A stretch of 64,000 nucleotides of DNA from positions 186,001 to 250,000 of the forward strand of contig JAIEOV010000007.1 of assembly GCA_019750135.1 (NCBI GenBank), in the 5' to 3' direction. Below are positions 32,448 through 41,372 of this stretch, piece after piece. Source of the stretch: Reyranella sp. Its GTDB lineage: Bacteria > Pseudomonadota > Alphaproteobacteria > Reyranellales > Reyranellaceae. Below the pieces are notes generated by a model. That model had not been told where the DNA came from and searched no databases. It saw only the letters and a list, made by a program, of their open reading frames with translations. The translations under genes and the position numbers were made by a program. How positions within the stretch are numbered: the stretch's first letter is position 1; every line of letters starts with the position of its first letter.

Positions 32448-33260
32448 ATGCTGGGTCGTCTGCTTTCCGTCATCGTCGCGAGCCTGTTCGCTTTCGCGGG
32501 TGCAGCGCACGCGCAGGGCAAGGCCGAATTGCTGTGGTACAGCCAGGCCGCCTTCAAGCTCACCACGCCGGGCGGCAAGGTGATCATGATCGATCCCTGG
32601 ATCATGGGCGCCACCAAGATCCCGCCCGAGCTGAAGGACCTCTCCAAGATCGGCAAGGTCGACCTGATCCTCGTGACGCACGGCCACGGCGATCATCTCG
32701 GCGACGCCATGGAGATCGCCAAGACGAACGATGTCCCGATGTGGGCGCCGGCCGGCCTCAACCAGATGCTGCTGACGCTCGGGCTCATGCCGGCCAAGCT
32801 GGTGCCACGCATGAACAAGGGCGGCACCATCGAGCCTTTCCCCGGCGTGAAGATCACGCAGGTTCATGCCGAGCATTCGTCGGAGATGATCCTGAAGGAT
32901 CCGGCGACCGGCAAGGACACCAGCTACTTCGCGGGCGAGCCGGTCGGCTTCATCATCCAGCTCGAGAACGGCTTCAAGATCTACCACATGGGCGATACCG
33001 GCCTGTTCGGCGACATGAAGTTCATCGGCGAGTACTACAAGCCCGACCTCGTGCTGGTGCCGATCGGCGGTCATTTCGTCATGGACCCGAAGGACGCGGC
33101 CTACGCCATCAAGGAACTGATCAAGCCCAAGATGGCCTGGCCCATACACTACGCCAGCAACCCCTTGCTCCGGGGCACGCCGGCCGAGTTCAAGGCGGCG
33201 ATGGGCCAGACCTCTATCCAGGTGATCGACGCCGAGCCGGGCGCGAAGAAAGAATTTTAA
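32448..33260 (+). CDS. Secreted metallo-beta-lactamase-fold hydrolase (UPF0173-like)
   Basis: A 270-residue protein with a signal peptide (MLGRLLSVIVASLFAFAGAA, cleaved around HAQ). The metal site HxHxDH is in THGHGDHLGDAMEI. The ends of the core fold are seen in LLWYSQAAFKLTT, IDPWIMG and YHMGDTGLFGDM, and the end motif PIHY near WPIHYASNP. UPF0173 proteins are metal-dependent hydrolases of unknown substrate; this one is predicted to be exported. AAAGGGGGGGC precedes the ATG. Confidence 0.87.
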   Translation: MLGRLLSVIVASLFAFAGAAHAQGKAELLWYSQAAFKLTTPGGKVIMIDPWIMGATKIPPELKDLSKIGKVDLILVTHGHGDHLGDAMEIAKTNDVPMWAPAGLNQMLLTLGLMPAKLVPRMNKGGTIEPFPGVKITQVHAEHSSEMILKDPATGKDTSYFAGEPVGFIIQLENGFKIYHMGDTGLFGDMKFIGEYYKPDLVLVPIGGHFVMDPKDAAYAIKELIKPKMAWPIHYASNPLLRGTPAEFKAAMGQTSIQVIDAEPGAKKEF

Positions 33261-33266
33261 GCGTGC

Positions 33267-33298
33267 TTGGACCGCGGGCCTCCAGGCCCGCGGTCCAA
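33267..33298. terminator. Perfect 14-bp stem-loop between convergent genes
   Basis: TTGGACCGCGGGCC (33267-33280), loop TCCA, GGCCCGCGGTCCAA (33285-33298). It lies between the stop codons of the MBL hydrolase and the convergent LLM gene. There is no T-run. A second hairpin with a similar core (GGACCGCCGGCC) is found at 56318-56348, so this may be one of a dispersed palindrome family that also serves as terminator. Confidence 0.6.
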
Positions 33299-33308
33299 CG
33301 AACTCTGA

Positions 33309-34520
33309 CTACTCCGCCACGTCGCGTGCGCCGACGGTACGCGACCGGAACTCGTCCGGCACCTCGCGGCCGACATCGGTGAAGGCCTTCTTCACCGCCG
33401 CCACGGTCGGTCCGAACACCGCCTTGCGGTTCTCGCGCGACCAGCTGTTCGAGCCGATGATGGTGTCGAGCGAACCCTGGAAGCGCGGCATGACGTAGCG
33501 CGCGAACAGCTCGTACGACCGCAGCGTCTGCTCGCGATTGGCCCATTCGTGGGCGCGGAACAGGATGCCGCCGAAGCCGCCGTTGGAGTAGCCCAGCAGC
33601 TGCTCGATCCCCTTGGCCACCGTGTCGGGCGTGCCGACCAGGGTCGTGCCGTTCTTCACGCCGTCGCGCAGCGGATTGTCCGAGCGACCGGGCGGGCGGC
33701 CCAGCGTGTCCTCGAAGTAGGTCACGGTCTCGCACCGCTCGCCGGCATGGACCTCGCGTAGCGCCTGCTCGTCGTCGTCAGCGAGATGCGCGTTGACCAC
33801 GATGCGCCACTTCGAGCGGTCGGCCTTGTGGCCGTGCTTGGCCGCCGTGTCCTCGTAGATCGCCCACTGCTTGGCCATCGCCTCGGGCCCGCCCGGCAGG
33901 CCGGCGCCGATCGACAGCACGCCAAGCCCATGCTTGCCCGCGGCGATCATGCCCGACGGCGTGATGGTGCTGGCGCAGGCGATGGGGAAATGCGGGTACG
34001 AATACGGCGCGAGATGCAGGCGCGCCTCCTTGAGCTCGAACCAGTCGGTCTTCATCGTGACCGGCTCCTCGCACTTCAGGAGCTGCATGATCGCCGACAG
34101 CGACTGCTCCATGCGATCGCGCTGGGTCGAAGGGTCGATGCCCATCATGTAGGCGTCGGATGGCAGCGCACCCGGGCCGCAGCCCAGCATGGTGCGGCCG
34201 CGCGACATGTGGTCGAGCTGCACGAAGCGGTTCGCCACCATCAGCGGATGGTGATAGGGCAGGCTGGTGACGCCCGAGCCCAGGCGGATGTAGCGCGTGC
34301 GCTCGATGGCGGCGCCGATGAACACTTCCGGCGAGGCGATGGTCTCCCACCCAGCGGAATGGTGCTCGCCGATCCAGGCCTCGTCGTAGCCCAGCTCGTC
34401 GAGCCACTCGATCAGCTCCATGTCGCGCGCCATGCCGAGCGTGGGGTTCTCGCCCAGCCGATGGAACGGCGCGAGGAAAATTCCGAACTGCAAGCCCTTG
34501 TGATTGCCGGTCTGTGCCAT
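33309..34520 (-). CDS. LLM-class flavin-dependent oxidoreductase
   Basis: A 403-residue luciferase-like monooxygenase. FGIFLAPFHRLGENP, GYDEAWIGEHHSAGWE and SPEVFIGAAIERTRYIRLGSG are typical of the LLM barrel; GCGPGALPSDAYMMGIDP and AKGIEQLLGYSNGGFGGI come later. Requires reduced flavin from a partner reductase, not present here. The start MAQTGNHKG has GGAGGTCAA just ahead. Divergent from the CaiB operon that starts 74 bp away. Confidence 0.9.
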   Translation of the reverse strand: MAQTGNHKGLQFGIFLAPFHRLGENPTLGMARDMELIEWLDELGYDEAWIGEHHSAGWETIASPEVFIGAAIERTRYIRLGSGVTSLPYHHPLMVANRFVQLDHMSRGRTMLGCGPGALPSDAYMMGIDPSTQRDRMEQSLSAIMQLLKCEEPVTMKTDWFELKEARLHLAPYSYPHFPIACASTITPSGMIAAGKHGLGVLSIGAGLPGGPEAMAKQWAIYEDTAAKHGHKADRSKWRIVVNAHLADDDEQALREVHAGERCETVTYFEDTLGRPPGRSDNPLRDGVKNGTTLVGTPDTVAKGIEQLLGYSNGGFGGILFRAHEWANREQTLRSYELFARYVMPRFQGSLDTIIGSNSWSRENRKAVFGPTVAAVKKAFTDVGREVPDEFRSRTVGARDVAE

Positions 34521-34594
34521 TTGACCTCCGTGAGTTTCACCGTAGCACGCGCGCGCCGTTGACCGAAGCCACGGCTTGCGCCGATCATCGCGCA

Positions 34595-35701
34595 ATGACC
34601 ACGGAATCCCTGCCCCTGCGGCGCTTCACCATCGTCGAGGTGAACGACGCTGGCGTGCCGCTTTGCCTCAGGCTGGCGACCTCGCTCGCCGCCAAGATCG
34701 CGGCCGACCTCGGCGCCGACGTCCTCAAGATCGAGCCGCCGGGCGGCGATCCGGTGCGGCAAGCCGCGCCGCTGCTGCCGTCCGGTGCCAGCGCGCTCTT
34801 CCAGTTCCTCAATACGTCCAAGCGCTCGCTCGTGCTCGACCTCGGGACCGAGTCGGGCCGTGCAAATCTCGTGCAATTGCTCGACCGCAGCCATGCCTGC
34901 CTGTTCGAGGAGCCGGCCGCGATCGCCCCCTTGGCCCGCGCGGCCAAGGCGACGCCGATCGAGATCGCTGCCTTTCCGGCGGAACTGGATGCCGCCACGC
35001 GACCGGTCAGCGAGCTCTCCATCCAGGCGCTGGGCGGCCTGATGCACATGATCGGCGAGCCCCAGCGCAAGCCGCTGAAACTCGGCGGCCACCAGGCGTC
35101 CTATGCTGCCGGCCTGACCGCCTTCACGGGTCTTGCCGCCGCGCTGGCCGCGCGCGATGCCGGGCTGCGCCCGCCGCATGTCCGCGTGTCGCTGGCCGAG
35201 GTCATGCAGTGGGTGAACTGGAAGGCCGCCTCGGGTGCCGCTGCCACCGGCACCTCGCCCGGCCGCGAGGGCAAGGCCTCGGAATTCCAGGTCATGCCGT
35301 GCCGCGACGGCCATGTCGCCGTCGTGTACACCGTCACGCAGTGGCCCGCGACGCGCACCTTGATCGGCGATCCGCGGCTCAACGACGAGAAGTTCGCCAC
35401 GCGCGCCGGCCGCCGCAAGCACATCGCCGAACTCTACGCGATCATCGCGCCCTGGTTCACCGACAAGACGCGCGCCGAGATCCAGAAGACGGCGCAGTCC
35501 AAGGGCGTGCCGTTCGGCCCGATCTTCACGCCGGCCGAGCTGCTCGAGACCGAGCAGTACGTCGCCCGCGGCTTCTTGGCGAAGATGACCCATCCCGAGA
35601 TCGGCAAGCTTTTGATCCCGCAGCTTCCGGTGCAATGGAACGGCCGCTCCTTCGCGCCGCGTCCCGCTCCGTCCCTCGAGCGCGCGGAGCTCGCGGCATG
35701 A
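34595..35701 (+). CDS. CaiB/BaiF-family protein, catalytic Asp replaced (probable inactive CoA-transferase subunit)
   Basis: A 368-residue class III CoA-transferase homologue. The N-terminus (RLATSLAAKIAADLGADVLKIEPP) and the C-terminal blocks are normal for the family. At the active-site position, family members have an Asp in a pattern like VADILTG; here the corresponding stretch is LGGHQASYAAGLTAF, so the nucleophile Asp is replaced by Ser. It overlaps the next CaiB gene by 4 bp (ATGA). It is most simply read as the non-catalytic partner of that subunit. Confidence 0.85.
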   Translation: MTTESLPLRRFTIVEVNDAGVPLCLRLATSLAAKIAADLGADVLKIEPPGGDPVRQAAPLLPSGASALFQFLNTSKRSLVLDLGTESGRANLVQLLDRSHACLFEEPAAIAPLARAAKATPIEIAAFPAELDAATRPVSELSIQALGGLMHMIGEPQRKPLKLGGHQASYAAGLTAFTGLAAALAARDAGLRPPHVRVSLAEVMQWVNWKAASGAAATGTSPGREGKASEFQVMPCRDGHVAVVYTVTQWPATRTLIGDPRLNDEKFATRAGRRKHIAELYAIIAPWFTDKTRAEIQKTAQSKGVPFGPIFTPAELLETEQYVARGFLAKMTHPEIGKLLIPQLPVQWNGRSFAPRPAPSLERAELAA

Positions 35702-36804
35702 GCGGGCCTCTCGCCGGCGTGCGCGTCCTCGACTTCGGCCTGCTGACGGCCGGCGCCAATACCTCGGCCATGCTGGCCGATCTCGGCGCCGATGTGATCA
35801 AGATCGAATCGGGCGCCTACCTCGATCCCTTCCGCGTCGTCGGCAAGGTGGACAACGACGAGGGCTGGTGGAACCGCTCGCCGCAGTTCCGCTTCACCAA
35901 CCGCAACAAGCGCGGTCTCGCCCTCAATCTGAAAGATCCCGAGGGCCAGCGCGTGATCCGCGAGCTCGCCAGGCACTGCGACGTGGTGGTCGAAAACTTC
36001 CGCCGCGGCGTGCTCGACCGCGCGGGATTGGGCTACCAGGCGCTGAAGGAGATCAATCCGCGCATCGTGTTCGCGGCCATTTCCAGCCAGGGCGATACAG
36101 GGCCCGAGCGCATGAACGTGTCGTTTGGCAGCACGCTCGACGCCACGTCGGGCATTGCCTCGCTCACCGGCTACGAGGGCGAGGAGCCGCGCATCTCGGG
36201 CATGGACGTGAACTACCCCGACCAGATCGTGTCGCTGTTCGCGACCGGCATCGTCATCACGGCCGTGATGGAGGCCCGTCGCAGCGGCAAGGGCGCCTTC
36301 CTCGACTTCTCCCAGCGCGAGGTCGCGTCCTTCACCCTGGGCGAGGAGATCCTGGCCGCCTCCGCCGATCCATTGCACTCCCTCGCCCCGCGCGACAACG
36401 GCACGCGACAGGATGCCTACCGCTGCAAGGACGGACGATGGATCGCCGTCACGCACGACGAGCACGGGCTTGCCGCCTGGTGCGCCAACCAAGACAGAGA
36501 CGACGCCGTGGCCTCCCTGCTCGCGCGCGGCATCGCCGCCGCGCCGTGCAACGACGGCAACGACCTGCTGAATGACAAGGACCTCGTCGGGGTAACGCTG
36601 GTACGCGACGAGCACGGCGGCCTGGTGAAGGGCCTGCCGTACCGGCTCGACGGCAAGGGCATCACCATTGAACGCGCAGCCCCCGATCTCGGCCAGCACA
36701 CCGACGAGGTGCTGCGCGAGCTCTTGGGCTACGACGACGTCGAACTGGCGAAGCTGAAGACATCCGGCGTGACGTCGACGACGCCGACCGTGGGAGATGT
36801 GTGA
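35698..36804 (+). CDS. CaiB/BaiF-family CoA-transferase, catalytic subunit
   Basis: A 368-residue class III CoA-transferase. GPLAGVRVLDFGLLTAGANTS, LADLGADVIKIESG and NRNKRGLALNLKDPEGQ are N-terminal hallmarks. The catalytic Asp is present in MDVNYPDQIVSLFATG. It overlaps the previous gene by 4 bp and the next (nitronate monooxygenase-like) by one base, so all three are translationally coupled. Likely moves CoA between carboxylic acids; the acids are not known. Confidence 0.92.
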   Translation: MSGPLAGVRVLDFGLLTAGANTSAMLADLGADVIKIESGAYLDPFRVVGKVDNDEGWWNRSPQFRFTNRNKRGLALNLKDPEGQRVIRELARHCDVVVENFRRGVLDRAGLGYQALKEINPRIVFAAISSQGDTGPERMNVSFGSTLDATSGIASLTGYEGEEPRISGMDVNYPDQIVSLFATGIVITAVMEARRSGKGAFLDFSQREVASFTLGEEILAASADPLHSLAPRDNGTRQDAYRCKDGRWIAVTHDEHGLAAWCANQDRDDAVASLLARGIAAAPCNDGNDLLNDKDLVGVTLVRDEHGGLVKGLPYRLDGKGITIERAAPDLGQHTDEVLRELLGYDDVELAKLKTSGVTSTTPTVGDV

Positions 36805-37769
36805 TGGCGCGCGCTGAAGTGCACAAGATCATGGAGCGCATGGCGATCCCCGCCATCGCCGCGCCCATGTTCCTGGTCTCCAATCCGGCCCTGGCGCTCG
36901 CCTGCTGCAGCGAAGGCATCATGGGCAGCTTCCCGGCCCACGGCACGCGCAGCCGCGAGGAGTTCCAGGGCTGGCTCGACGAGATGCAGGACGGCATCAA
37001 GCGGGTGGAGGATGCGGGGAAGAAGCCCGCGCCCTGGGCGGTGAACCTGGTCGTCCATGCCTCCAACCCGCGCTATCCCGGCGACCTCGAGCTGGTCGAA
37101 AAGTACAAGGTGCCGGTCGTGCTGACGTCGAAGGGCGCGCCGGGCGACGCCATCAAGCGCATCCATGGCTGGGGCGCCGTGGCGTTGCACGACATCGCCA
37201 ACCGCCGCCATGCCGAGAAGGCGCTGGAGGCGGGCGTCGACGGCGTCATTGCCGTGGCCGGCGGCGCCGGCGGCCATACCGGCACCATCAATCCCTTCGC
37301 CCTGATGAACGAGGTGCGCCAACTCGGCGATCACTTCGCCGTCGTGCTGGCCGGCGGCCAGACCACGGGCCGCGACGTGCTGGCCGCCGAGGCGATGGGA
37401 GCAGACCTCGCCTATATCGGCACGCGCTTCATCGCCACCCAGGAGGCGATGGCGGCGGCGGCGCACAAGGACATGATCCTGAAGACGCGCTCCACCGACG
37501 TCTTCCTCACCGCCTCGATCGACGGCGCCCCCGCCAACTGGCTGACGCCGAGCCTTCTGGCCGCCGGCATCGACCTCGACGTCCTGCGCACGACCCTGCC
37601 CAGCAAGATCGTCTCGGCGCAGGACAACAAGAAGCGCTGGAAGGACATCTATACGGCGGGCCACGGCGTCGGAAACATCGAGGACGTCCCGACTGCGGCC
37701 GACCTCTGTCGGCGATTGGTCGAGCAGTATCGCGAGGCCAAGCAGGGATTTATGCGGCTCACGGCCTGA
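36804..37769 (+). CDS. Nitronate monooxygenase/FMN-dependent oxidoreductase family protein
   Basis: A 321-residue TIM-barrel flavoprotein. IPAIAAPMFLVSNPALAL is the start of the barrel, AVAGGAGGHTGTINPFALMNE holds the active-site His and the phosphate-binding loop, followed by LAGGQTTGRDVLAAEAMGADLAYIGTRF. Could be a nitronate monooxygenase or an enoyl reductase-like member. Its ATG overlaps the preceding TGA (TGATG). Context suggests it acts on an intermediate made by the CoA-transferase pair. Confidence 0.85.
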   Translation: MARAEVHKIMERMAIPAIAAPMFLVSNPALALACCSEGIMGSFPAHGTRSREEFQGWLDEMQDGIKRVEDAGKKPAPWAVNLVVHASNPRYPGDLELVEKYKVPVVLTSKGAPGDAIKRIHGWGAVALHDIANRRHAEKALEAGVDGVIAVAGGAGGHTGTINPFALMNEVRQLGDHFAVVLAGGQTTGRDVLAAEAMGADLAYIGTRFIATQEAMAAAAHKDMILKTRSTDVFLTASIDGAPANWLTPSLLAAGIDLDVLRTTLPSKIVSAQDNKKRWKDIYTAGHGVGNIEDVPTAADLCRRLVEQYREAKQGFMRLTA

Positions 37770-37771
37770 CT

Positions 37772-37839
37772 GTCATCCCGAGCGCAGCGAGGGACCTTTA
37801 AGGCCGCAGGAAAGGCCCCTCGCTGCGCTCGGGATGACA
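37772..37839. repeat. Long perfect inverted repeat (REP-like hairpin)
   Basis: TGTCATCCCGAGCGCAGCGA plus GGG (37772-37794) is exactly inverted at 37817-37839, giving a 23-bp stem with a 22-bp loop; inner CCTTT/AAAGG can extend it. This sequence type (TCATCCCGAGCGCAGCGAGGG) is known to be dispersed between genes in many bacterial genomes. It follows the stop of the nitronate monooxygenase-like gene by 2 bp and probably ends that transcript. Confidence 0.8.
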
Positions 37840-37945
37840 GCGGGCGCGAGCCGACGTCGTGCTTTCCGCCTCGCGCGTCGACTCCGGTGGCATCGGTCGC
37901 TCCCCTGCTCTAGGCTTCGCCCCCTGATTTCCCAGGGGGACGAGC

Positions 37946-39058
37946 GTGAAGACAAAGGCGGCAGTCTGCTTCGAGGCCGGCAAGAACCTCGAGATCGAGG
38001 AAGTCGACCTCGAGGGGCCGAAGTTCGGCGAGGTGCTGGTCGAGATCAAGGCGTCGGGCGTCTGCCACACCGACGAGTTCACGCGCTCGGGCGGCGATCC
38101 CGAAGGCCTGTTCCCGGTGATCTTCGGCCATGAGGGCGCGGGCGTCGTCGTCGACGTCGGCCCGGGAATCGTATCGCTGAAGAAGGGCGACCACGTGATC
38201 CCGCTCTACACACCGGAATGCCGGCAGTGCAAATCCTGCGTCTCGGGCAAGACCAACCTCTGCACCGCCATCCGCTCGACGCAGGGCCAGGGCGTGATGC
38301 CCGACGGCACTTCGCGCTTCTCGCTCAAGGGCAAGAAGGTCCATCACTACATGGGCTGCTCGACCTTCTCGAACTACACGGTGCTGCCCGAGATCGCGCT
38401 GGCCAAGATCCGGTCCGACGCGCCGTTCGACAAGGTCTGCTACATCGGCTGCGGCGTCACCACCGGCATCGGCGCGGTGATCAACACCGCCAAGGTCGAG
38501 GCCGGCGCCAACGTCGTGGTGTTCGGCCTGGGCGGCATCGGCCTCAACGTCGTGCAGGGCGCGCGCCTGGTCGGCGCCAACATGATCGTCGGCGTCGATC
38601 TCAACCCGGCGCGCGAGGCGCTCGGCCGCCAGTTCGGCATGACCCACTTCGTCAATCCCTCGACCCTGGGCGGCAAGGATCTCGTGGCTCACCTCGTCGA
38701 GCTGACCGACGGCGGCGCCGACTACAGCTTCGAATGCGTCGGCAATACCAAGCTGATGCGTCAGGCGCTGGAGTGCTGCCATCGCGGCTGGGGCAAGTCG
38801 GTCATCATCGGCGTCGCCGGCGCCGGCCAGGAGATTTCCACGCGTCCCTTCCAGCTCGTCACCGGCCGTCACTGGATGGGCACGGCCTTCGGCGGCGCCA
38901 AGGGCCGGCGCGACGTGCCCAAGATCGTCGACTGGTACATGGACAAGAAGATCGACATCGATTCGCTGATCACCCACGTGATGCCGGTCGAAAAGATCAA
39001 CGACGCCTTCGACCTGATGCACAAGGGAGAGTCGATCCGCAGCGTCGTCACCTTCTAG
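37946..39058 (+). CDS. frmA: Class III zinc alcohol dehydrogenase / S-(hydroxymethyl)glutathione dehydrogenase
   Basis: A 370-residue medium-chain zinc dehydrogenase. SGVCHTDEFTRSGGDPEGLF and FGHEGAGVV hold the catalytic zinc ligands; CRQCKSCVSGKTNLC is the structural zinc loop; AIRSTQGQGVMPDGTSRFS is the class III glutathione-type stretch with the Arg that binds the GSH carboxylate; VFGLGGIGLNVVQGARL is the NAD site. Starts at GTG. Likely oxidises S-hydroxymethylglutathione, though class III members also take long alcohols. It is 10 bp before an MBL gene. Confidence 0.9.
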   Translation: MKTKAAVCFEAGKNLEIEEVDLEGPKFGEVLVEIKASGVCHTDEFTRSGGDPEGLFPVIFGHEGAGVVVDVGPGIVSLKKGDHVIPLYTPECRQCKSCVSGKTNLCTAIRSTQGQGVMPDGTSRFSLKGKKVHHYMGCSTFSNYTVLPEIALAKIRSDAPFDKVCYIGCGVTTGIGAVINTAKVEAGANVVVFGLGGIGLNVVQGARLVGANMIVGVDLNPAREALGRQFGMTHFVNPSTLGGKDLVAHLVELTDGGADYSFECVGNTKLMRQALECCHRGWGKSVIIGVAGAGQEISTRPFQLVTGRHWMGTAFGGAKGRRDVPKIVDWYMDKKIDIDSLITHVMPVEKINDAFDLMHKGESIRSVVTF

Positions 39059-39068
39059 GAGCGGAAAT

Positions 39069-39941
39069 ATGCGCAGCATCGGCAATGCCACCATCCAGAA
39101 GGTCGAGGAGATCAACGGACCGGGTTTTGCGGCCAGGCGCATGTTCCCGCGCTTCGACCAGCAGGCCTTCGACGCCCAGAAGAGCTGGATGAGCCCCGAG
39201 CATGTCGCGGGCGAGAACGACAAGCTGGTGATGAGCATCCACACCTGGATCGTCAAGACGCCGCGCCACACGATCCTGATCGACACCTGCCTCGGCAACC
39301 ACAAGCAGCGCGCCAATCCCGGCTGGAACAATCTCGACACGCCCTTCCTCGAACGGCTGAAGGCCTGTGGCTGCCCTGCCGAGTCGGTCGACTTCGTGAT
39401 GTGCACGCACTTGCATGTCGATCATGTCGGCTGGAACACCAGGCTGGAGAATGGCCGCTGGGTGCCGACCTTTCCCAACGCAAAATACCTTTTCGCCAAA
39501 CGCGAATACGCGCATTGGGAGAACGAGCGCAAAACGCAGGACGCCGCGGCCGTCAACGGCGGCGCGTTCGACGATTCGGTTCTACCTGTCGTCGAGGCGG
39601 GCAAGGCGGTGATGATCGACAGCGACCACCAGCCCGACGCGCTGCTCACCATCAAGGACTATCCCGGCCACACGCCGGGCTCGATCGCCATCAATCTCAG
39701 CGACGGCGGCAAACAGGCCACCTTCTCCGGCGACATCATGCATCACCCGATCCAGGTCTATCACCCGGACTGGTCGAGCCAATTCTGTTGGGACTTGGAC
39801 TTGTCGGCGCGCTCTCGCCGCAAGCTCCTGGAGGACTGCGCCGAAAGCAACGCGCTGCTCTGCCCCGCTCACTTCGGCGGTGCCAATGCGGGCTATGTGA
39901 AGGCTGAGCGAGACTCCTTCCGCATCGACTGGGACCGGTAG
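39069..39941 (+). CDS. MBL-fold metallo-hydrolase
   Basis: A 290-residue cytoplasmic metallo-beta-lactamase-fold enzyme. The metal motif is CTHLHVDHVGWNT, with YPGHTPGSIAI and FSGDIMHHPIQVY downstream and LLCPAHFGGANAGY for the last His. Closest in outline to N-acyl homoserine lactonase/quorum-quenching-like MBL proteins, but that is not certain. Directly follows the alcohol dehydrogenase, so a thioester or lactone product of that pathway is a likely substrate. Confidence 0.88.
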   Translation: MRSIGNATIQKVEEINGPGFAARRMFPRFDQQAFDAQKSWMSPEHVAGENDKLVMSIHTWIVKTPRHTILIDTCLGNHKQRANPGWNNLDTPFLERLKACGCPAESVDFVMCTHLHVDHVGWNTRLENGRWVPTFPNAKYLFAKREYAHWENERKTQDAAAVNGGAFDDSVLPVVEAGKAVMIDSDHQPDALLTIKDYPGHTPGSIAINLSDGGKQATFSGDIMHHPIQVYHPDWSSQFCWDLDLSARSRRKLLEDCAESNALLCPAHFGGANAGYVKAERDSFRIDWDR

Positions 39942-39963
39942 CGGCAGGCAAGAGGGGGATCGG

Positions 39964-40776
39964 ATGAAGGGACCGGAGGATGACGCCGGCTTGGCCGGCA
40001 AGGTCGCGATCGTGTCGGGCGGCGGCGCCGCGGGCGACGGCATCGGCAACGGCCGGGCGGCGGCGATCCTGCTGGCGCGCGCGGGCACCAGGGTGCTGGT
40101 GGCCGACCTCGACCTGAAGCTCGCAGAGCGCACCGTCGACATGATCAAGGCCGAGGGCGGCCATGCTGCCGCTCATGCCGGAGACATGACCAAGGAGGCC
40201 GAGTGCAAGCAGCTGGTCGACGCCGCGGTCGATCGCTGGGGCCGGCTCGACTTCCTCGACAACAACATCGGCATCGGCAGCCGCGGCAGCGTCGTCGACG
40301 AGAAGCCCGACGAGTTCCGCCGCGTCATGCAGGTCAATGTCGAGACGATGTTCCTGCTCTCCAAGCACGCCATCCCGGCCATGATCAAGACGGCCAAGGG
40401 CGGCTCGATCGTCAACATCTCGTCGATCTCGGCGCTGCGGCCGCGCGGCCTCACGACCTACACGGCCTCGAAGGCCGCCGTGATCGGCCTCACCCAGGCG
40501 ATGGCGGTCGATCACGGCAAGGATCACATCCGGGTCAACTGCATCTGCCCCGGCCCGATGTATACGCCGATGGTCAATCGCGGCAACGGCATGAGCGAGG
40601 CCGCGCGCGCGGCCCGCGCCAAGGCTTCGGTGCTGAAGATCGAGGGCACCGGCTGGGACATCGGCCATGGCGTGCGCTTCCTGCTGTCCAACCACGCGCG
40701 ATATATCACCGGCCATGTGCTGGTGGTCGACGGTGGCGTGACCTTGCAGGGTCCGGAGAGAGATTCAGCAACGTAA
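39964..40776 (+). CDS. Short-chain dehydrogenase/reductase
   Basis: A 270-residue classical SDR. The cofactor loop reads VSGGGAAGDGIGNGRAAAI, longer than usual, followed by VADLDLKLAERTVD (Asp suggests NAD). Catalytic Ser and YTASK are in NISSISAL and LTTYTASKAAV. FLLSNHARYITGHVLVVDGG ends the core. It shares the unusual GxGIGNGRA insertion with the SDR at 41373-42176, so the two are probably related paralogues in one pathway. Confidence 0.9.
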   Translation: MKGPEDDAGLAGKVAIVSGGGAAGDGIGNGRAAAILLARAGTRVLVADLDLKLAERTVDMIKAEGGHAAAHAGDMTKEAECKQLVDAAVDRWGRLDFLDNNIGIGSRGSVVDEKPDEFRRVMQVNVETMFLLSKHAIPAMIKTAKGGSIVNISSISALRPRGLTTYTASKAAVIGLTQAMAVDHGKDHIRVNCICPGPMYTPMVNRGNGMSEAARAARAKASVLKIEGTGWDIGHGVRFLLSNHARYITGHVLVVDGGVTLQGPERDSAT

Positions 40777-40802
40777 GAATTCAATTGGAAGGAAACAGAC
40801 GT

Positions 40803-41357
40803 ATGGCCCGCCTGCCCTATCTCGAGCCCGACCAGGTCGCGCCCGAATATCGCGACATGCTGAAGCGCAACACCAACCTGCACAAGCTGCTGGTCAACTC
40901 GCCGGACATGGCCAAGGCCTTCAACGGCATCGGCAACTTCATCCGCTTCAAGAGCAAGCTCGATCCGCGCCTGCGCGAGCTCGCCATCCTGCAGGTCGGC
41001 TGGCTGGAGCGCTCGGAGTACGAGTTCACACACCACGTCAAGATCGGCAAGGAGTTCGGCGTCACCGACGAGGACATCCAGGGCCTGTTCGCCGAGACCG
41101 AGGGCAAGCCTTCCAAGCTCGAGCCGCTGGCCAAGGCGATCCTCAAGGGCGCCCGCGAGATGACGCGCGACATCGGCATGTCGGAGGCGACCTTCGCCGA
41201 GATCAAGCAACACCTCAGCAACGAGCACATGACCGACCTAGTGCTCACCATCGCCTTCTACAACGCCGTGGTGCGCGTCCTCGCCACCATGAAGATCGAC
41301 AACGAGCCCTATTACAAAGAGGTACTGCAGCAGTACCCGATACCTGGTGTGAGCTGA
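40803..41357 (+). CDS. Carboxymuconolactone decarboxylase (CMD) family protein
   Basis: A 184-residue all-helical protein of the CMD/AhpD fold: PDMAKAFNGIGNFIRFKSKLD, LRELAILQVGWLERSEYEFTHH and GVTDEDIQGLFAET. The peroxidatic Cys pair of AhpD is absent; SEYEFTHHVKIG has the His but no CxxC. Such proteins act as decarboxylases or have unknown roles. It sits between two SDRs, so it is likely part of the same catabolic set. Confidence 0.85.
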   Translation: MARLPYLEPDQVAPEYRDMLKRNTNLHKLLVNSPDMAKAFNGIGNFIRFKSKLDPRLRELAILQVGWLERSEYEFTHHVKIGKEFGVTDEDIQGLFAETEGKPSKLEPLAKAILKGAREMTRDIGMSEATFAEIKQHLSNEHMTDLVLTIAFYNAVVRVLATMKIDNEPYYKEVLQQYPIPGVS

Positions 41358-41372
41358 GGGGAGTGAGCTGAC

